This document shows positions 18,720-26,976 of a stretch of 64,000 nucleotides of DNA, in pieces. Position numbers and translations under genes: made by a program. Below the pieces are notes generated by a model, which worked only from the letters and a program-made list of their open reading frames with translations, was not told the origin of the DNA and made no database searches. The stretch spans positions 248,001 to 312,000 of the forward strand of contig NZ_JAHGVE010000001.1 in assembly GCF_018835585.1 (NCBI RefSeq), in the 5' to 3' direction. The stretch comes from Pelorhabdus rhamnosifermentans (GTDB lineage Bacteria; Bacillota; Negativicutes; UMGS1260). Positions within the stretch are counted from its first letter, which is position 1. Each line of letters opens with the position of its first letter.

Positions 18720-19676
18720 ATGTTTACCATACTCTTTACAGCAATCGGTAGGCGAGTGGAGCTAATAAAAGCTTTTCAGGAGTCTTTAAAAAGAAAAGGT
18801 ATTGACGTAAAAGCATTAGGAGCCGATGCCAATCCATTGCTGGCATCGGCGGGGTACTTTGTGAACCAAGTTTTTCCTGTATCATGGGTGAATGAGGCGG
18901 GGTATATTGAAGCATTGCTGGAAATTTGTCATGCGCAGCAGGTAGACATGCTTGTTCCATTATTTGAACCTGAATTTTCTGCTCTTGATAAGCATCGGCA
19001 AGCATTTTTTAATGTCGGTACCTTTGTATTGCTTTCTAATCAAAATGCCCTGGAAATCTGCAATGATAAGTTTAATACTTACAAGTTCTTTGTTGAGAGT
19101 GGAGTAAAGACACCGAAGACTTTATTAGCAAGTGCCTTATCTGAAGACATTTCTTTTCCTATGTTTGTAAAGCCTTGTTCAGGTATGGGATCACAGGGAG
19201 CAAAAAAGGTTGTCTGTCCTATGGAATTAGAGAGTGCTTTAAGGTATGATCATAATATGATCGTTCAGCAGTTTATTAGCGGAACAGAATATACGGTGGA
19301 TGTGCTGGCTGATTTTGACGGACAGGTGTTGGCCGTAGTGCCTCGTGAACGGCTGGAAGTACGTTCAGGTGAGGTGAGTAAAGGGAAGACAGTGGATCGC
19401 CCGGATATTATTGAGCAGGCAGTTGCGATTGTTGAAAAACTGGGTGCCATGGGTCCGTTGACGTTGCAGTGTATGGATACGGGAAGTGAGATTTACTGGA
19501 TCGAGATTAATCCGCGGTTTGGTGGTGGTGTGCCTCTCTCGATTCAAGCGGGTGTGGATTATCCTTATATGTTGTATCAGTTGGCCCAGGGACAAAAGGT
19601 GCAGCCTTGTATCGGGCAGTATAAAAAGAATTTTCTTATGCTTCGGTATGATCAGGCTGTATACGCTGAAGGATGA
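18720..19676 (+). CDS. ATP-grasp ligase (CarB-like)
   Basis: This 318 aa protein begins with TILFTAIGRRVELIKAFQ, a PreATP-grasp beta-alpha unit, and continues with FVKPCSGMGSQGAKKV (the flexible ATP-binding loop) and WIEINPRFGGG (the metal-binding Glu and Asn of ATP-grasp enzymes). Such proteins form amide or ester links between a carboxylate, activated as acyl phosphate, and an amine. Translation should begin at the ATG at 18720, with GGTGGAG at 18704-18710. Earlier in-frame starts lie inside the ligase gene. It overlaps the following HAD gene by 4 bases. ATP-grasp plus HAD pairs recur in surface-polysaccharide loci, but the substrate is not known. Confidence 0.83.
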   Translation: MFTILFTAIGRRVELIKAFQESLKRKGIDVKALGADANPLLASAGYFVNQVFPVSWVNEAGYIEALLEICHAQQVDMLVPLFEPEFSALDKHRQAFFNVGTFVLLSNQNALEICNDKFNTYKFFVESGVKTPKTLLASALSEDISFPMFVKPCSGMGSQGAKKVVCPMELESALRYDHNMIVQQFISGTEYTVDVLADFDGQVLAVVPRERLEVRSGEVSKGKTVDRPDIIEQAVAIVEKLGAMGPLTLQCMDTGSEIYWIEINPRFGGGVPLSIQAGVDYPYMLYQLAQGQKVQPCIGQYKKNFLMLRYDQAVYAEG

Positions 19677-20362
19677 GCCGAATGATATTTGTTTTTGATT
19701 TGGATGATACATTATATGATGAAAAAACCTTTGTCTATAGTGGATTTCGGGCTGTAGCCCGATTTCTGCTTGAAACTTATGCGATCCCTGAGAATGATAG
19801 TTATTCATTGATGATTGACCGCTTAAAACACGGTAGGGGTCGAATCTTTGATGATACGCTGCTGCCTTTTGGAGTTTACTCTAAACGTGTTGTTTTGCAG
19901 TGCCTTGGCGTATATCGGGGGCATCATCCGAAAATTGAGTTGTATGCTGACGCCATCAGGTGTATGGAACGGTTGAAGAAGGATTCGGTGTATATTGTTA
20001 CAGACGGAAATAAACTTGTGCAGAAAAATAAATTAGTAGCTCTGGGACTTTATAATACTGTTAAGTTCTGTTTCATTACCCATCGTTATGGTGTACAACA
20101 TGCCAAGCCGTCACCGCACTGCTTTCTGAAGATTTGTGAACGGGAAAAAGTTGTACCGTCAGAGGTTGTTTATATTGGGGACAACCCTTACAAGGATTTT
20201 GTCGGTATCAAGGCATTGGGATTTAAAACGGTTCGCATGATGCGTGGGCACTTTAAAAGTATTGTGAAGCCGGGCGAGTTTGAAGCACACATTCAAATTC
20301 AGTCTTTAGATGAATTGACAGAGGAGTTATTGCAAGATCTATCTAAAATATCGTATCAATAA
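19673..20362 (+). CDS. HAD family hydrolase
   Basis: The N-terminus FVFDLDDTLYDEK is motif I of haloacid dehalogenase phosphatases (two catalytic Asp). YIVTDGNK is motif II, KPSPHCF holds the motif III Lys, and YIGDNPYKDF is motif IV. The 229 aa length and the early cap position suit a subfamily I phosphatase. The ATG overlaps the stop of the ATP-grasp gene, so the two are coupled. It probably removes phosphate from a sugar or acyl intermediate. In many nonulosonate loci a HAD phosphatase acts after the synthase; whether this one does is unclear. Confidence 0.85.
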   Translation: MSRMIFVFDLDDTLYDEKTFVYSGFRAVARFLLETYAIPENDSYSLMIDRLKHGRGRIFDDTLLPFGVYSKRVVLQCLGVYRGHHPKIELYADAIRCMERLKKDSVYIVTDGNKLVQKNKLVALGLYNTVKFCFITHRYGVQHAKPSPHCFLKICEREKVVPSEVVYIGDNPYKDFVGIKALGFKTVRMMRGHFKSIVKPGEFEAHIQIQSLDELTEELLQDLSKISYQ

Positions 20363-20394
20363 GCCTGTTAAGGCTGTAATAGGGAGGCTAGATG

Positions 20395-21444
20395 ATGCAT
20401 CCAATTCAAATGAAACAATTTTCCCTTGGCAAAAATGAGCGACCCTTTGTTATCGCTGAAATGTCCGGCAATCATAACCAATCGCTGGAGCGGGCATTAA
20501 GTCTTGTCGATGCCGCTGCAGCAGCAGGAGTTCAGGCACTCAAGTTACAAACGTATACGGCGGATACGATGACGCTGGATATTGATGATAAGGAATTCCA
20601 TATTGATGATGCGAACAGCTTATGGCAGGGGAGTTCGTTGTACAAGCTATATCAACAGGCCTATACGCCATGGGAGTGGCACAAGCCTATCTTTGACCGT
20701 TGTCGTGAGCATGGAATTCTGGGGTTTAGTACTCCTTTTGATGATTCGGCGGTGGATTTTCTGGAATCTCTGGCTGTACCGGCTTATAAAATTGCTTCTT
20801 TTGAATTGACGGATCTCCCTTTAATCCGTAAAGTTGCGGCGACAGGTAAACCCATGATTATGTCGACGGGTATGGCGACAATTGCCGAAATTGATGAATC
20901 CGTAACAGCAGCGAGGGCGGCGGGCTGTACAGATCTAGTGTTGCTTAAATGTACCAGCACCTATCCGGCTTCACCGGAAAATTCCCATCTTATGACTTTG
21001 CCGCATATGTCAGATTTGTTTCAATGTCCGGTTGGTATTTCCGATCATACATTGGGAATGGGCGTTTCATTGGCGGCAGTGGCTTTGGGGGCCGTTGTGA
21101 TTGAAAAGCATTTTACGCTGTCACGTGCTGAAGGTGGAGTGGATTCTGCCTTTTCGATGGAGCCTGCTGAACTCGAGGCTCTAGTCAAAGAAAGCCAGGG
21201 GGCCTGGCAGGCACTAGGACAAATTCAGTATGGTCCGACAGAAGCGGAAAGGCCTTCGTTAAAACATCGCCGTTCGCTATATATTGTGGAGGATCTTCAG
21301 GCCGGAGATGTTTTAACGGCGGAAAATGTGCGGGCTATTCGTCCGGGAATGGGATTAAGCCCCAAATATTATGAAGTTGTGCTTGGTAAACGGGTAAAAA
21401 ATTCGGTTACCAAAGGAACGCCTGTGGCGTGGAATTTATTTTAG
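20395..21444 (+). CDS. pseI: Pseudaminic acid synthase
   Basis: This NeuB-family enzyme condenses phosphoenolpyruvate with a 6-deoxy diamino-hexose to make pseudaminic acid. The opening FVIAEMSGNHNQSLERA is the form found in PseI, whereas NeuB and LegI usually read IAEIGxNHNG. YKIASFELTDLPLI, CTSTYPASPE and GISDHTLG are the conserved barrel motifs, and KHFTLSR follows. Residues from about 290 form the SAF (antifreeze-like) domain. It has 349-350 aa, a normal length. GGGAGG at 20382-20387 fits the second ATG better than the first (20392). It is the clearest marker that this island makes a nonulosonic acid. Confidence 0.92.
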   Translation: MHPIQMKQFSLGKNERPFVIAEMSGNHNQSLERALSLVDAAAAAGVQALKLQTYTADTMTLDIDDKEFHIDDANSLWQGSSLYKLYQQAYTPWEWHKPIFDRCREHGILGFSTPFDDSAVDFLESLAVPAYKIASFELTDLPLIRKVAATGKPMIMSTGMATIAEIDESVTAARAAGCTDLVLLKCTSTYPASPENSHLMTLPHMSDLFQCPVGISDHTLGMGVSLAAVALGAVVIEKHFTLSRAEGGVDSAFSMEPAELEALVKESQGAWQALGQIQYGPTEAERPSLKHRRSLYIVEDLQAGDVLTAENVRAIRPGMGLSPKYYEVVLGKRVKNSVTKGTPVAWNLF

Positions 21445-21457
21445 AGGAGGGGCCACA

Positions 21458-21673
21458 TTGAAAAAATTATTCGCTATCTTTAGCCGGGTGATGAAGGTTC
21501 CAGAAGAGAACTTGTCATTGGAAACAAGCAAAAATGAGCTGGAAAATTGGGATTCCCTGGCTCACTTACAAGTCATAGCTGAAATCGAGGAGGCTTTTTC
21601 CGTTTCTATTCCTTTTGAAGTGATTGCTCAGTTAACAACAATTGGTGATTTTGCGAAATACATAAAGGAGTGA
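21458..21673 (+). CDS. Acyl carrier protein (FkbH partner)
   Basis: This 71 aa acidic carrier protein has the phosphopantetheine site ENWDSLAHLQVIAEIEEAF. The start is TTG with a strong GAGGAGGGG upstream. It lies 6 bases before the FkbH-like gene, and ACP-FkbH pairs are known to make glyceryl-ACP from 1,3-bisphosphoglycerate in polyketide pathways. I therefore infer that it carries a glyceryl or related C3 group destined for a sugar amine. Confidence 0.88.
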   Translation: MKKLFAIFSRVMKVPEENLSLETSKNELENWDSLAHLQVIAEIEEAFSVSIPFEVIAQLTTIGDFAKYIKE

Positions 21674-21679
21674 AGCAGG

Positions 21680-23326
21680 GTGAACATTGCGATTTTATCG
21701 AATGTTAATGTGGATCTTCTGACAAAAAAGTTTACAACGGGAATGGCTGTTTTTTCACCGGCAGGCTATGGAGTTTGGATTCAGGAATTGTTAAATGAAA
21801 GCTCACAATTATACCACTTTGAACCTACTTTGGTATTTGTATTGCTTGATGCACGGGAATTGTTTGGTATAGAGCCGTCTGTTGAAGAATGTCTGACAGA
21901 AATTCAGCGGCTGCAAGTTTATTTTGAACAAATTTTGCAAAATAAACCACATATTAAATTTTTTATTTCTGATCTGGACTATCCTGAAAGGAATATTTCT
22001 CCTTATGGAGTTCGGTCTGTAGCTTCACAGGCTGAACTTGCCTGGAATACAATGCTGGTCCAATTAAGTCAAAAGTATTCTAATTTATATGTTTTTCGGC
22101 TAAAAGAATTGGTCTGTCAAGTAGGACGGGAAAAATTTTATTCACCCAAACTTTGGTACTTAGGCGGAATTAAATATTCGGGCACAGGCGATTCGCTGAT
22201 TGCCGGTAAAATCGAGCAGATCGCGTCAATAAAGAACGGCGCGAGAAAAAAATGTCTTTTGCTTGATTTGGATAATACTCTCTGGGGCGGAGTGGTTGGT
22301 GAACTGGGGCCCAAGGGGATTGAACTGTCTGATTTTAAAGAAGGCGCTCGCTTTAAAGATTTTCAGCAAAAAATTAAGGAAATTAAAGAAACTGGCATTA
22401 TTTTAGGATTGGTATCGAAAAATAATTGGACGGATGTATGTGAAGTCTTTGAGCAGCATAAAAGTATGGTGCTTCATGAAAATGATTTTGCTGTAATTAA
22501 GGTGAATTGGCAGGATAAGGTGGATAATATCCAGTCCATTGCTCAGGAATTGAATATTGGATTAGATTCCATTGTATTTGTTGATGATAACCCCGTAGAA
22601 CGGGACGCAATAAAACAATTGTTACCTGAAGTCTCGGTACCTGATTTTCCTCAAGATACGACTCAATTGGAAAATTTCGGTGTAAAACTGTGGGAGGATT
22701 ACTTTTTTGCTTTGGAGCTTAGCGAGGAAGATCGGAGTAAAACAGTTTTATATCAGCAGAATCATCAGCGGGCGGAAGCGCTAAAACATGCTGTTGACAT
22801 GGGAGATTATTTACAATCCCTTGCTACAGTGATTTCAATTTGGCCTGTGCGTGTGGAAGATGTCGAACGGGTTAGTCAATTGACTCAGAAAACGAATCAA
22901 TTTAATTTGACAACGAAACGTTACTTGGAAGAAGAATTGATTTATTTTCTGAAATCACCAGCCTATAGCGTATATGTTGTATCTGTCAAAGATTGTTATG
23001 GTGACAGTGGAAAAGTAGCTGTGCTTGTCCTTAAAAAAGAGGCTGACAAGGTGAAATTGGAGAATTTCGTCATGAGTTGTCGCGTTATGGGGCGTAGGAT
23101 TGAAGATCAGCTGTTGGATTATATTGAGCAGCAAATGAAGCAAGCTGGATTTTCCCAATTGATTACTTATTATTATCCAACAACCAAAAATAAGCCTGTG
23201 GAAGGTCTTTTTGATCGGTTGGGTTATGAGCTTATCGATCAGGATGAAGCAGGAAATAAAACGTATGTACTTGACCTTAAAAATTGTCCTGAACGAGTGC
23301 ATTATGCACGTTTAGTAGAAAGCTAA
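21680..23326 (+). CDS. FkbH-like HAD-IIIC phosphatase
   Basis: This 548 aa protein has an N-terminal region of about 180 residues of SGNH-like type, the HAD core (CLLLDLDNTLWGGVVGE near residue 195, VSKNNWTDV, FVDDNPVERD), and a C-terminal GNAT-like acyltransferase domain (VMGRRIEDQLLDYIEQQ). FkbH proteins take the phosphoglyceryl group of 1,3-bisphosphoglycerate, remove the phosphate and pass glyceryl to a carrier protein. The GTG start has AGCAGG upstream and follows the carrier-protein gene immediately. In C. jejuni a similar gene set is tied to glyceroylated pseudaminic acid (from memory). Confidence 0.87.
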   Translation: MNIAILSNVNVDLLTKKFTTGMAVFSPAGYGVWIQELLNESSQLYHFEPTLVFVLLDARELFGIEPSVEECLTEIQRLQVYFEQILQNKPHIKFFISDLDYPERNISPYGVRSVASQAELAWNTMLVQLSQKYSNLYVFRLKELVCQVGREKFYSPKLWYLGGIKYSGTGDSLIAGKIEQIASIKNGARKKCLLLDLDNTLWGGVVGELGPKGIELSDFKEGARFKDFQQKIKEIKETGIILGLVSKNNWTDVCEVFEQHKSMVLHENDFAVIKVNWQDKVDNIQSIAQELNIGLDSIVFVDDNPVERDAIKQLLPEVSVPDFPQDTTQLENFGVKLWEDYFFALELSEEDRSKTVLYQQNHQRAEALKHAVDMGDYLQSLATVISIWPVRVEDVERVSQLTQKTNQFNLTTKRYLEEELIYFLKSPAYSVYVVSVKDCYGDSGKVAVLVLKKEADKVKLENFVMSCRVMGRRIEDQLLDYIEQQMKQAGFSQLITYYYPTTKNKPVEGLFDRLGYELIDQDEAGNKTYVLDLKNCPERVHYARLVES

Positions 23327-23360
23327 TCAGACAGATTATGTAATTGGGGGAATCTTGGGG

Positions 23361-24185
23361 ATGGTTGAACGGCCGTTATATAAAACCTCACAGGGTGTTT
23401 TAACTACGCTGGATGTCAAAGCAGCGTTGGCGGAAATTGGTATTTGTGCGGGCGATGTTATTTTTGTTCATTCTGATATTAGTGCTTTTGGAAAAATGGC
23501 GAATTTTGATCGGGACATGTTGCTTGGTTCGTTAGTAGATTGCATGTCTGAAGCAGTGGGTGACACAGGTACTTTGATCATGCCAACTTTTAGCTATAGT
23601 TTTTGTAAAGATGAAGTTTATGATTTAGCTGCAACGAAGTCGACAGTGGGAGTGTTAACGGAATTTTTCCGCAAACAGCCGGGTGTGGTTCGGACTCGTC
23701 ATCCGATCTTTTCAGCCGCGATTCGGGGTGCCAAGCAAGAGCTTTTATTGCAAATAGATAATGACTCTTTTGGTCAAAATTCGATATTTGGCAAGTTACG
23801 CGATCTAAAGGGCAAAATTGTAATTTTTGGTTCTAGTTTTCGCTCATCAAGTACCTTTTTGCATTATGTGGAACAATCATTTGGTGTATCTTATCGATAT
23901 TTGAAAACATTTGAAGGAAAAATTCATGAAAACGGAAGGACTCATTCGGCTACAGCAACCTTTTTGGTGCGTTATTTAGACCGGGTGGTAGAACTAGATA
24001 CACAGCGCATGGAGAAGTATTTGTTGAAAAACGGCATTATGCGTTCTGTGAAACTGGGCGAGGGCACTATTCTTGTTGTGAATGCACAGGAACTATTTGA
24101 TGCGGGGATGGAATGGCTTGAACAGGATCGTTATTTCTTATTAAGTCCCAATTCGCGGCAGTCTTTGCAAGCTTTGGCAGATTAA
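23361..24185 (+). CDS. AAC(3)-family N-acyltransferase
   Basis: The protein belongs to the aminoglycoside 3-N-acetyltransferase fold family: GDVIFVHSDISAFGKM, TLIMPTFSYSF, VGVLTEFFRKQPGVVRT and HPIFSAAIRG are its conserved segments. In glycan loci such members acylate amino-sugars and do not confer drug resistance. The length is 274 aa. The start chosen is the ATG at 23361, 10 bases after a GGGGG run; a TTG at 23355 is possible. It follows the ACP-FkbH pair, so transfer of an ACP-bound C3 acyl group to an amino-sugar is a good inference. Homologues Cj1296/Cj1297 sit in the C. jejuni flagellar locus (from memory). Confidence 0.85.
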   Translation: MVERPLYKTSQGVLTTLDVKAALAEIGICAGDVIFVHSDISAFGKMANFDRDMLLGSLVDCMSEAVGDTGTLIMPTFSYSFCKDEVYDLAATKSTVGVLTEFFRKQPGVVRTRHPIFSAAIRGAKQELLLQIDNDSFGQNSIFGKLRDLKGKIVIFGSSFRSSSTFLHYVEQSFGVSYRYLKTFEGKIHENGRTHSATATFLVRYLDRVVELDTQRMEKYLLKNGIMRSVKLGEGTILVVNAQELFDAGMEWLEQDRYFLLSPNSRQSLQALAD

Positions 24186-24196
24186 GGGGGGGTTAC

Positions 24197-25489
24197 ATGC
24201 AACAGGAAACAGAGCAGGGTAAGACGATGTATGAATTGCTGGAAAAACTTTTTCCTATTTGTCGCAGTATCACGGGAAATGGGTTTCGTGAATCCTTGAA
24301 GCTTATTCAGCAACAGATACCGGTTGGTATGCACGAGGTGCCAAGCGGTACGAAGGTGTTTGATTGGACGGTTCCTAAAGAATGGAATATTCGTAATGCC
24401 TATATTGAGGATGAAGCAGGTCATAAAATTATTGATTTCAAAAAAAATAATTTGCATATTGTTGGCTATTCGGTATCCGTGGATAAAGTGATTGATTTGG
24501 AAGAATTACAATCGCATTTATATTCGCTTGAACATCAGCCAGATGCCATCCCTTATGTTACCTCTTACTATAATGAACGTTGGGGATTTTGCCTTACTCA
24601 GCAGCAGCGGGATCAGTTGGTTTCTGGAAAATATCATGTGTATATTGATAGTGAATTAAAACAAGGTTCTTTAACTTATGGTGAGTTGATTATTCCTGGT
24701 CGTACTGAGCAGGAAATATTTTTGTCCACTTATCTGTGTCATCCTTCTATGGCTAATAATGAGTTATCGGGACCGGTTGTTACAACGAATTTGGCAAAAT
24801 GGCTGGCAAGTGCACCAAGAAAATATACCTATCGCATTATCTTTATCCCTGAGACGATTGGTTCGCTGACGTATCTGAGCCGCAATATCGAGGCAATGAA
24901 GCGAAATATTGTTGCGGGCTTTAATGTGACTTGTGTTGGCGATGAACGTGCTTATTCCTTTGTGCCCTCTCGCTATGGAAAAACGCTGGCTGATAAGGTA
25001 GCTTTGCATGTTTTGCAGGTGAAAGCTCCTGAATTTGTTCGTTATACCTATTTGCATCGTGGTAGTGATGAACGGCAATATTGCGCTCCAGGCGTTGATT
25101 TACCTGTTGTTTGTGTTATGCGGAGTAAATATGGAAACTATCCGGAGTATCATACTTCATTGGATAATCTGAGCTTTGTAACTCCTCAGGCTTTGCAGGA
25201 TAGCTTTGAATTACTTAGGGATTGTATCGAATTATTGGAGCGCAATGAGCGATATCAAGTGAATTGTTTGGGCGAGCCGCAGCTTGGTAAAAGAGGCTTA
25301 TACCCAACATTGAGTGCCAAAGGATCTTACGGCGGTGTGTATCATATGATGAATTTCCTTGCTTATGCTGATGGAACAAATGATTTAATGGATATTAGCC
25401 AGCTTATTGGTGTGCCTGTTTCTGAATTATATCCTATTGTAGATAAGTTACTTGAAAATAAAATAATTTCTCCGAATTGTTTTCACTAA
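24197..25489 (+). CDS. DUF4910/DUF2172 aminopeptidase-like protein
   Basis: This 430 aa protein opens with LFPICRSITGNGFRESL, the start typical of DUF4910 proteins. DUF2172 lies in the middle, and M28-peptidase-like zinc-site residues follow: CHPSMANNELSG, FIPETIGS, HRGSDERQYCAPG and EYHTSLDN. The last 70 residues look like a winged helix. The C. jejuni homologue Cj1295 is, as I recall, needed for di-O-methylglyceroyl-modified pseudaminic acid on flagellin, so a similar role in deacylating or re-acylating the sugar is inferred. A run of seven G precedes the ATG. Its final three codons are part of a direct repeat that reappears at 26900. Confidence 0.85.
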   Translation: MQQETEQGKTMYELLEKLFPICRSITGNGFRESLKLIQQQIPVGMHEVPSGTKVFDWTVPKEWNIRNAYIEDEAGHKIIDFKKNNLHIVGYSVSVDKVIDLEELQSHLYSLEHQPDAIPYVTSYYNERWGFCLTQQQRDQLVSGKYHVYIDSELKQGSLTYGELIIPGRTEQEIFLSTYLCHPSMANNELSGPVVTTNLAKWLASAPRKYTYRIIFIPETIGSLTYLSRNIEAMKRNIVAGFNVTCVGDERAYSFVPSRYGKTLADKVALHVLQVKAPEFVRYTYLHRGSDERQYCAPGVDLPVVCVMRSKYGNYPEYHTSLDNLSFVTPQALQDSFELLRDCIELLERNERYQVNCLGEPQLGKRGLYPTLSAKGSYGGVYHMMNFLAYADGTNDLMDISQLIGVPVSELYPIVDKLLENKIISPNCFH

Positions 25490-25515
25490 TTTTTTACTTT
25501 GATGTTTTATTTTTC

Positions 25516-25544
25516 TTGCAATTCCACAGGAAAAATTCTATGAT
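25516..25544 (+). promoter_or_regulatory. Sigma-A type promoter of the fossil unit
   Basis: TTGCAA (25516-25521), a 17-base spacer and TATGAT (25539-25544). It is a copy of the promoter at 26935-26963. Transcripts would meet the terminator at 25642 before reaching the glycosyltransferase gene at 25706. Confidence 0.55.
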
Positions 25545-25641
25545 TAAATATAAGAATGTGGAGTAGTCACACAAGTATCTTTTAAGCTGCTAACAATAGA
25601 GGCTAAGGATTTATTGCTGATATGATGATAGAGAAATACTA

Positions 25642-25665
25642 CCCGACTATTTGTCGGGTTTTTTT
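25642..25665 (+). terminator. Rho-independent terminator
   Basis: CCCGAC (25642-25647) pairs with GTCGGG (25653-25658), followed by seven T. It matches the terminator at 27551. Confidence 0.8.
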
Positions 25666-25705
25666 GTTTATACGAAATTAATTTATTTTATGGGAGGAAG
25701 TTATT

Positions 25706-26884
25706 TTGCGAATTATCCTTTTGCGCGGTCAGTCGCAATATGACGTATTAGGAATTTTTATTGATCAACTGGCTGTAGCTTTTAATCTTTGCAACATTGA
25801 AACGCATGTACTCAATATATTGGATGCCGATATGGAATCTCAACTTTTACAATTATTAGAGAAAAAAGTTGATTTTTTTATCAGCTTCAATCTGACGGGA
25901 TTATTGAAGGTGAATAATTGCGAATGGTTGTTTGATGCCTTAAATATTCCTTTGATTTCTATTCTTGTTGATCATCCGATTCATCATTTATCACGATTGC
26001 AAGCAGGAATACAACATCTCTTAGTTGGTGTGGTAGATCGCGGTATGTTACCCTTTTTACAGCGCTTCTTACCGGAAATTCAATCACCATTTTTTTTGCC
26101 CCACGGAGCGATTGAATGTTCACATTCATTGCCTGCTATTCCTGATGGGCAGCAGAAAAAGCATCAGATACTGCTCTCTGGTACTTATTCTAGCTTAGAG
26201 GGAATTACGAATGAAATTCAAGCTATGCCTACGGAAATAAAAAACCTGTTGAGGGATATTATTGACCATGGGATCTGTCATGAAGGTCGATCGCTGATCG
26301 AAATAACAGAGTATGTTCTGTCTGAGAAAAATATTTTGGATGAAACTGTGTTAGTAGATCTTTCTATGACGTACTTGGAATATGTCGATAAATATATTCG
26401 TTCATATTGGCGGGAAAATGCCATCGATGGGTTGTTAAGCAATCAATGGAATGTGGCTGTTTGTGGTAATGGCTGGGAAAATCATCCTAAGTCTGGTGAT
26501 TTATCTATCTACTCTGCAAGATCTGGTTTGGCTGTGATAGAATTAATGCACCAGGCCGAGATATGTCTTGATGTAGGTGCAAATTTTATTTATGGTGCTC
26601 ATGAGCGAACTTTGACAGCTATGTTGAATTATATTCCAGTAGTGGTACATAGAAATGAATTTTATCAGAAAAATTTTGAGGATCAAAAACAGCTTATGCT
26701 TTATTCCCATAATAATAAAGAAGAATTAGCAGAAAAGATTTTCGCTTTGTTAGATCATCCAGAATATCAAATTGAAATGGGCATGGCGGCCCATGATGCT
26801 GTCGCTACTCGACACACTTGGCTACGGCGTGCTAAGAGCATTTTATCTCACTTTTATTTGTATCAGGATCGGACAAGGCAGTAA
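25706..26884 (+). CDS. CgeB-like glycosyltransferase
   Basis: This 392 aa protein resembles CgeB/spore-maturation type glycosyltransferases. The N-terminal half has LLEKKVDFFISFNLTG and ILVDHPIHH; the C-terminal half has ICLDVGANFIYGAHERTLTA and IPVVVHRNEFY, the donor-binding region of GT-B enzymes. The start is TTG with GGGAGGAAG at 25692-25700. The gene is bounded on the left by a decayed copy and on the right by an intact copy of the same promoter/leader/zinc-ribbon unit, so it probably arrived by recombination. I see no promoter after the fossil terminator at 25642-25665. Expression may depend on read-through. Confidence 0.75.
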   Translation: MRIILLRGQSQYDVLGIFIDQLAVAFNLCNIETHVLNILDADMESQLLQLLEKKVDFFISFNLTGLLKVNNCEWLFDALNIPLISILVDHPIHHLSRLQAGIQHLLVGVVDRGMLPFLQRFLPEIQSPFFLPHGAIECSHSLPAIPDGQQKKHQILLSGTYSSLEGITNEIQAMPTEIKNLLRDIIDHGICHEGRSLIEITEYVLSEKNILDETVLVDLSMTYLEYVDKYIRSYWRENAIDGLLSNQWNVAVCGNGWENHPKSGDLSIYSARSGLAVIELMHQAEICLDVGANFIYGAHERTLTAMLNYIPVVVHRNEFYQKNFEDQKQLMLYSHNNKEELAEKIFALLDHPEYQIEMGMAAHDAVATRHTWLRRAKSILSHFYLYQDRTRQ

Positions 26885-26899
26885 AACGCATGATATAGA

Positions 26900-26976
26900 T
26901 TTCACTAATTTTTTACTTTGCTGTTTTATTTTTCTTGCAATTTCTGGTTAAAGATTCTATAATCTAGTGTAAGAAC
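26900..26976 (+). repeat. Direct repeat partner of 25481-25556
   Basis: This is the intact copy of the repeat. It begins with the TTTCACTAA that in the other copy is the end of the DUF4910 gene, which implies that the ancestral order was DUF4910 gene, promoter, leader, zinc-ribbon gene. Confidence 0.85.
26935..26963 (+). promoter_or_regulatory. Sigma-A type promoter of leader RNA and zinc-ribbon gene
   Basis: TTGCAA at 26935-26940, a 17-base spacer and a perfect TATAAT at 26958-26963. Transcription would start near 26970, giving a leader of about 250 bases ahead of the zinc-ribbon gene. Confidence 0.75.

Larger units (their letters stand above)
25481..25670 (+). pseudogene. Fossil copy of the zinc-ribbon unit: promoter, gene end, terminator
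   Basis: Bases 25481-25523 match 26900-26942 at 42 of 43 positions. The match continues without gaps, less strictly, to a TAAGAA at 25556. The sequence then jumps to a stretch matching the 3' end of the zinc-ribbon gene (GTAGTCACACAAGTA, then AGAGGCTAAG), ending in a like terminator. Relative to the intact unit, about 456 bases (26977-27432) are missing at a GAA microhomology, plus about 36 bases near the stop. The remaining codons carry nonsynonymous changes, so this is dead sequence. It includes the last codons of the upstream DUF4910 gene. Confidence 0.85.

Noticed and set aside
19365-19808. Open frame of 147 codons on the minus strand
   Set aside because: It overlaps the ATP-grasp and HAD genes, both of which have clear motifs and ribosome sites. 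The minus-strand product has no recognisable features.
23361-24185. Aminoglycoside resistance gene (AAC(3))
   Set aside because: The family match is real, but the position after ACP and FkbH genes in a glycan operon points to sugar acylation, so I do not call it a resistance gene.
25490-25705. Small gene between the DUF4910 and CgeB-like genes
   Set aside because: The stretch is fully explained as a decayed copy of the zinc-ribbon unit; no open frame with a ribosome site remains.
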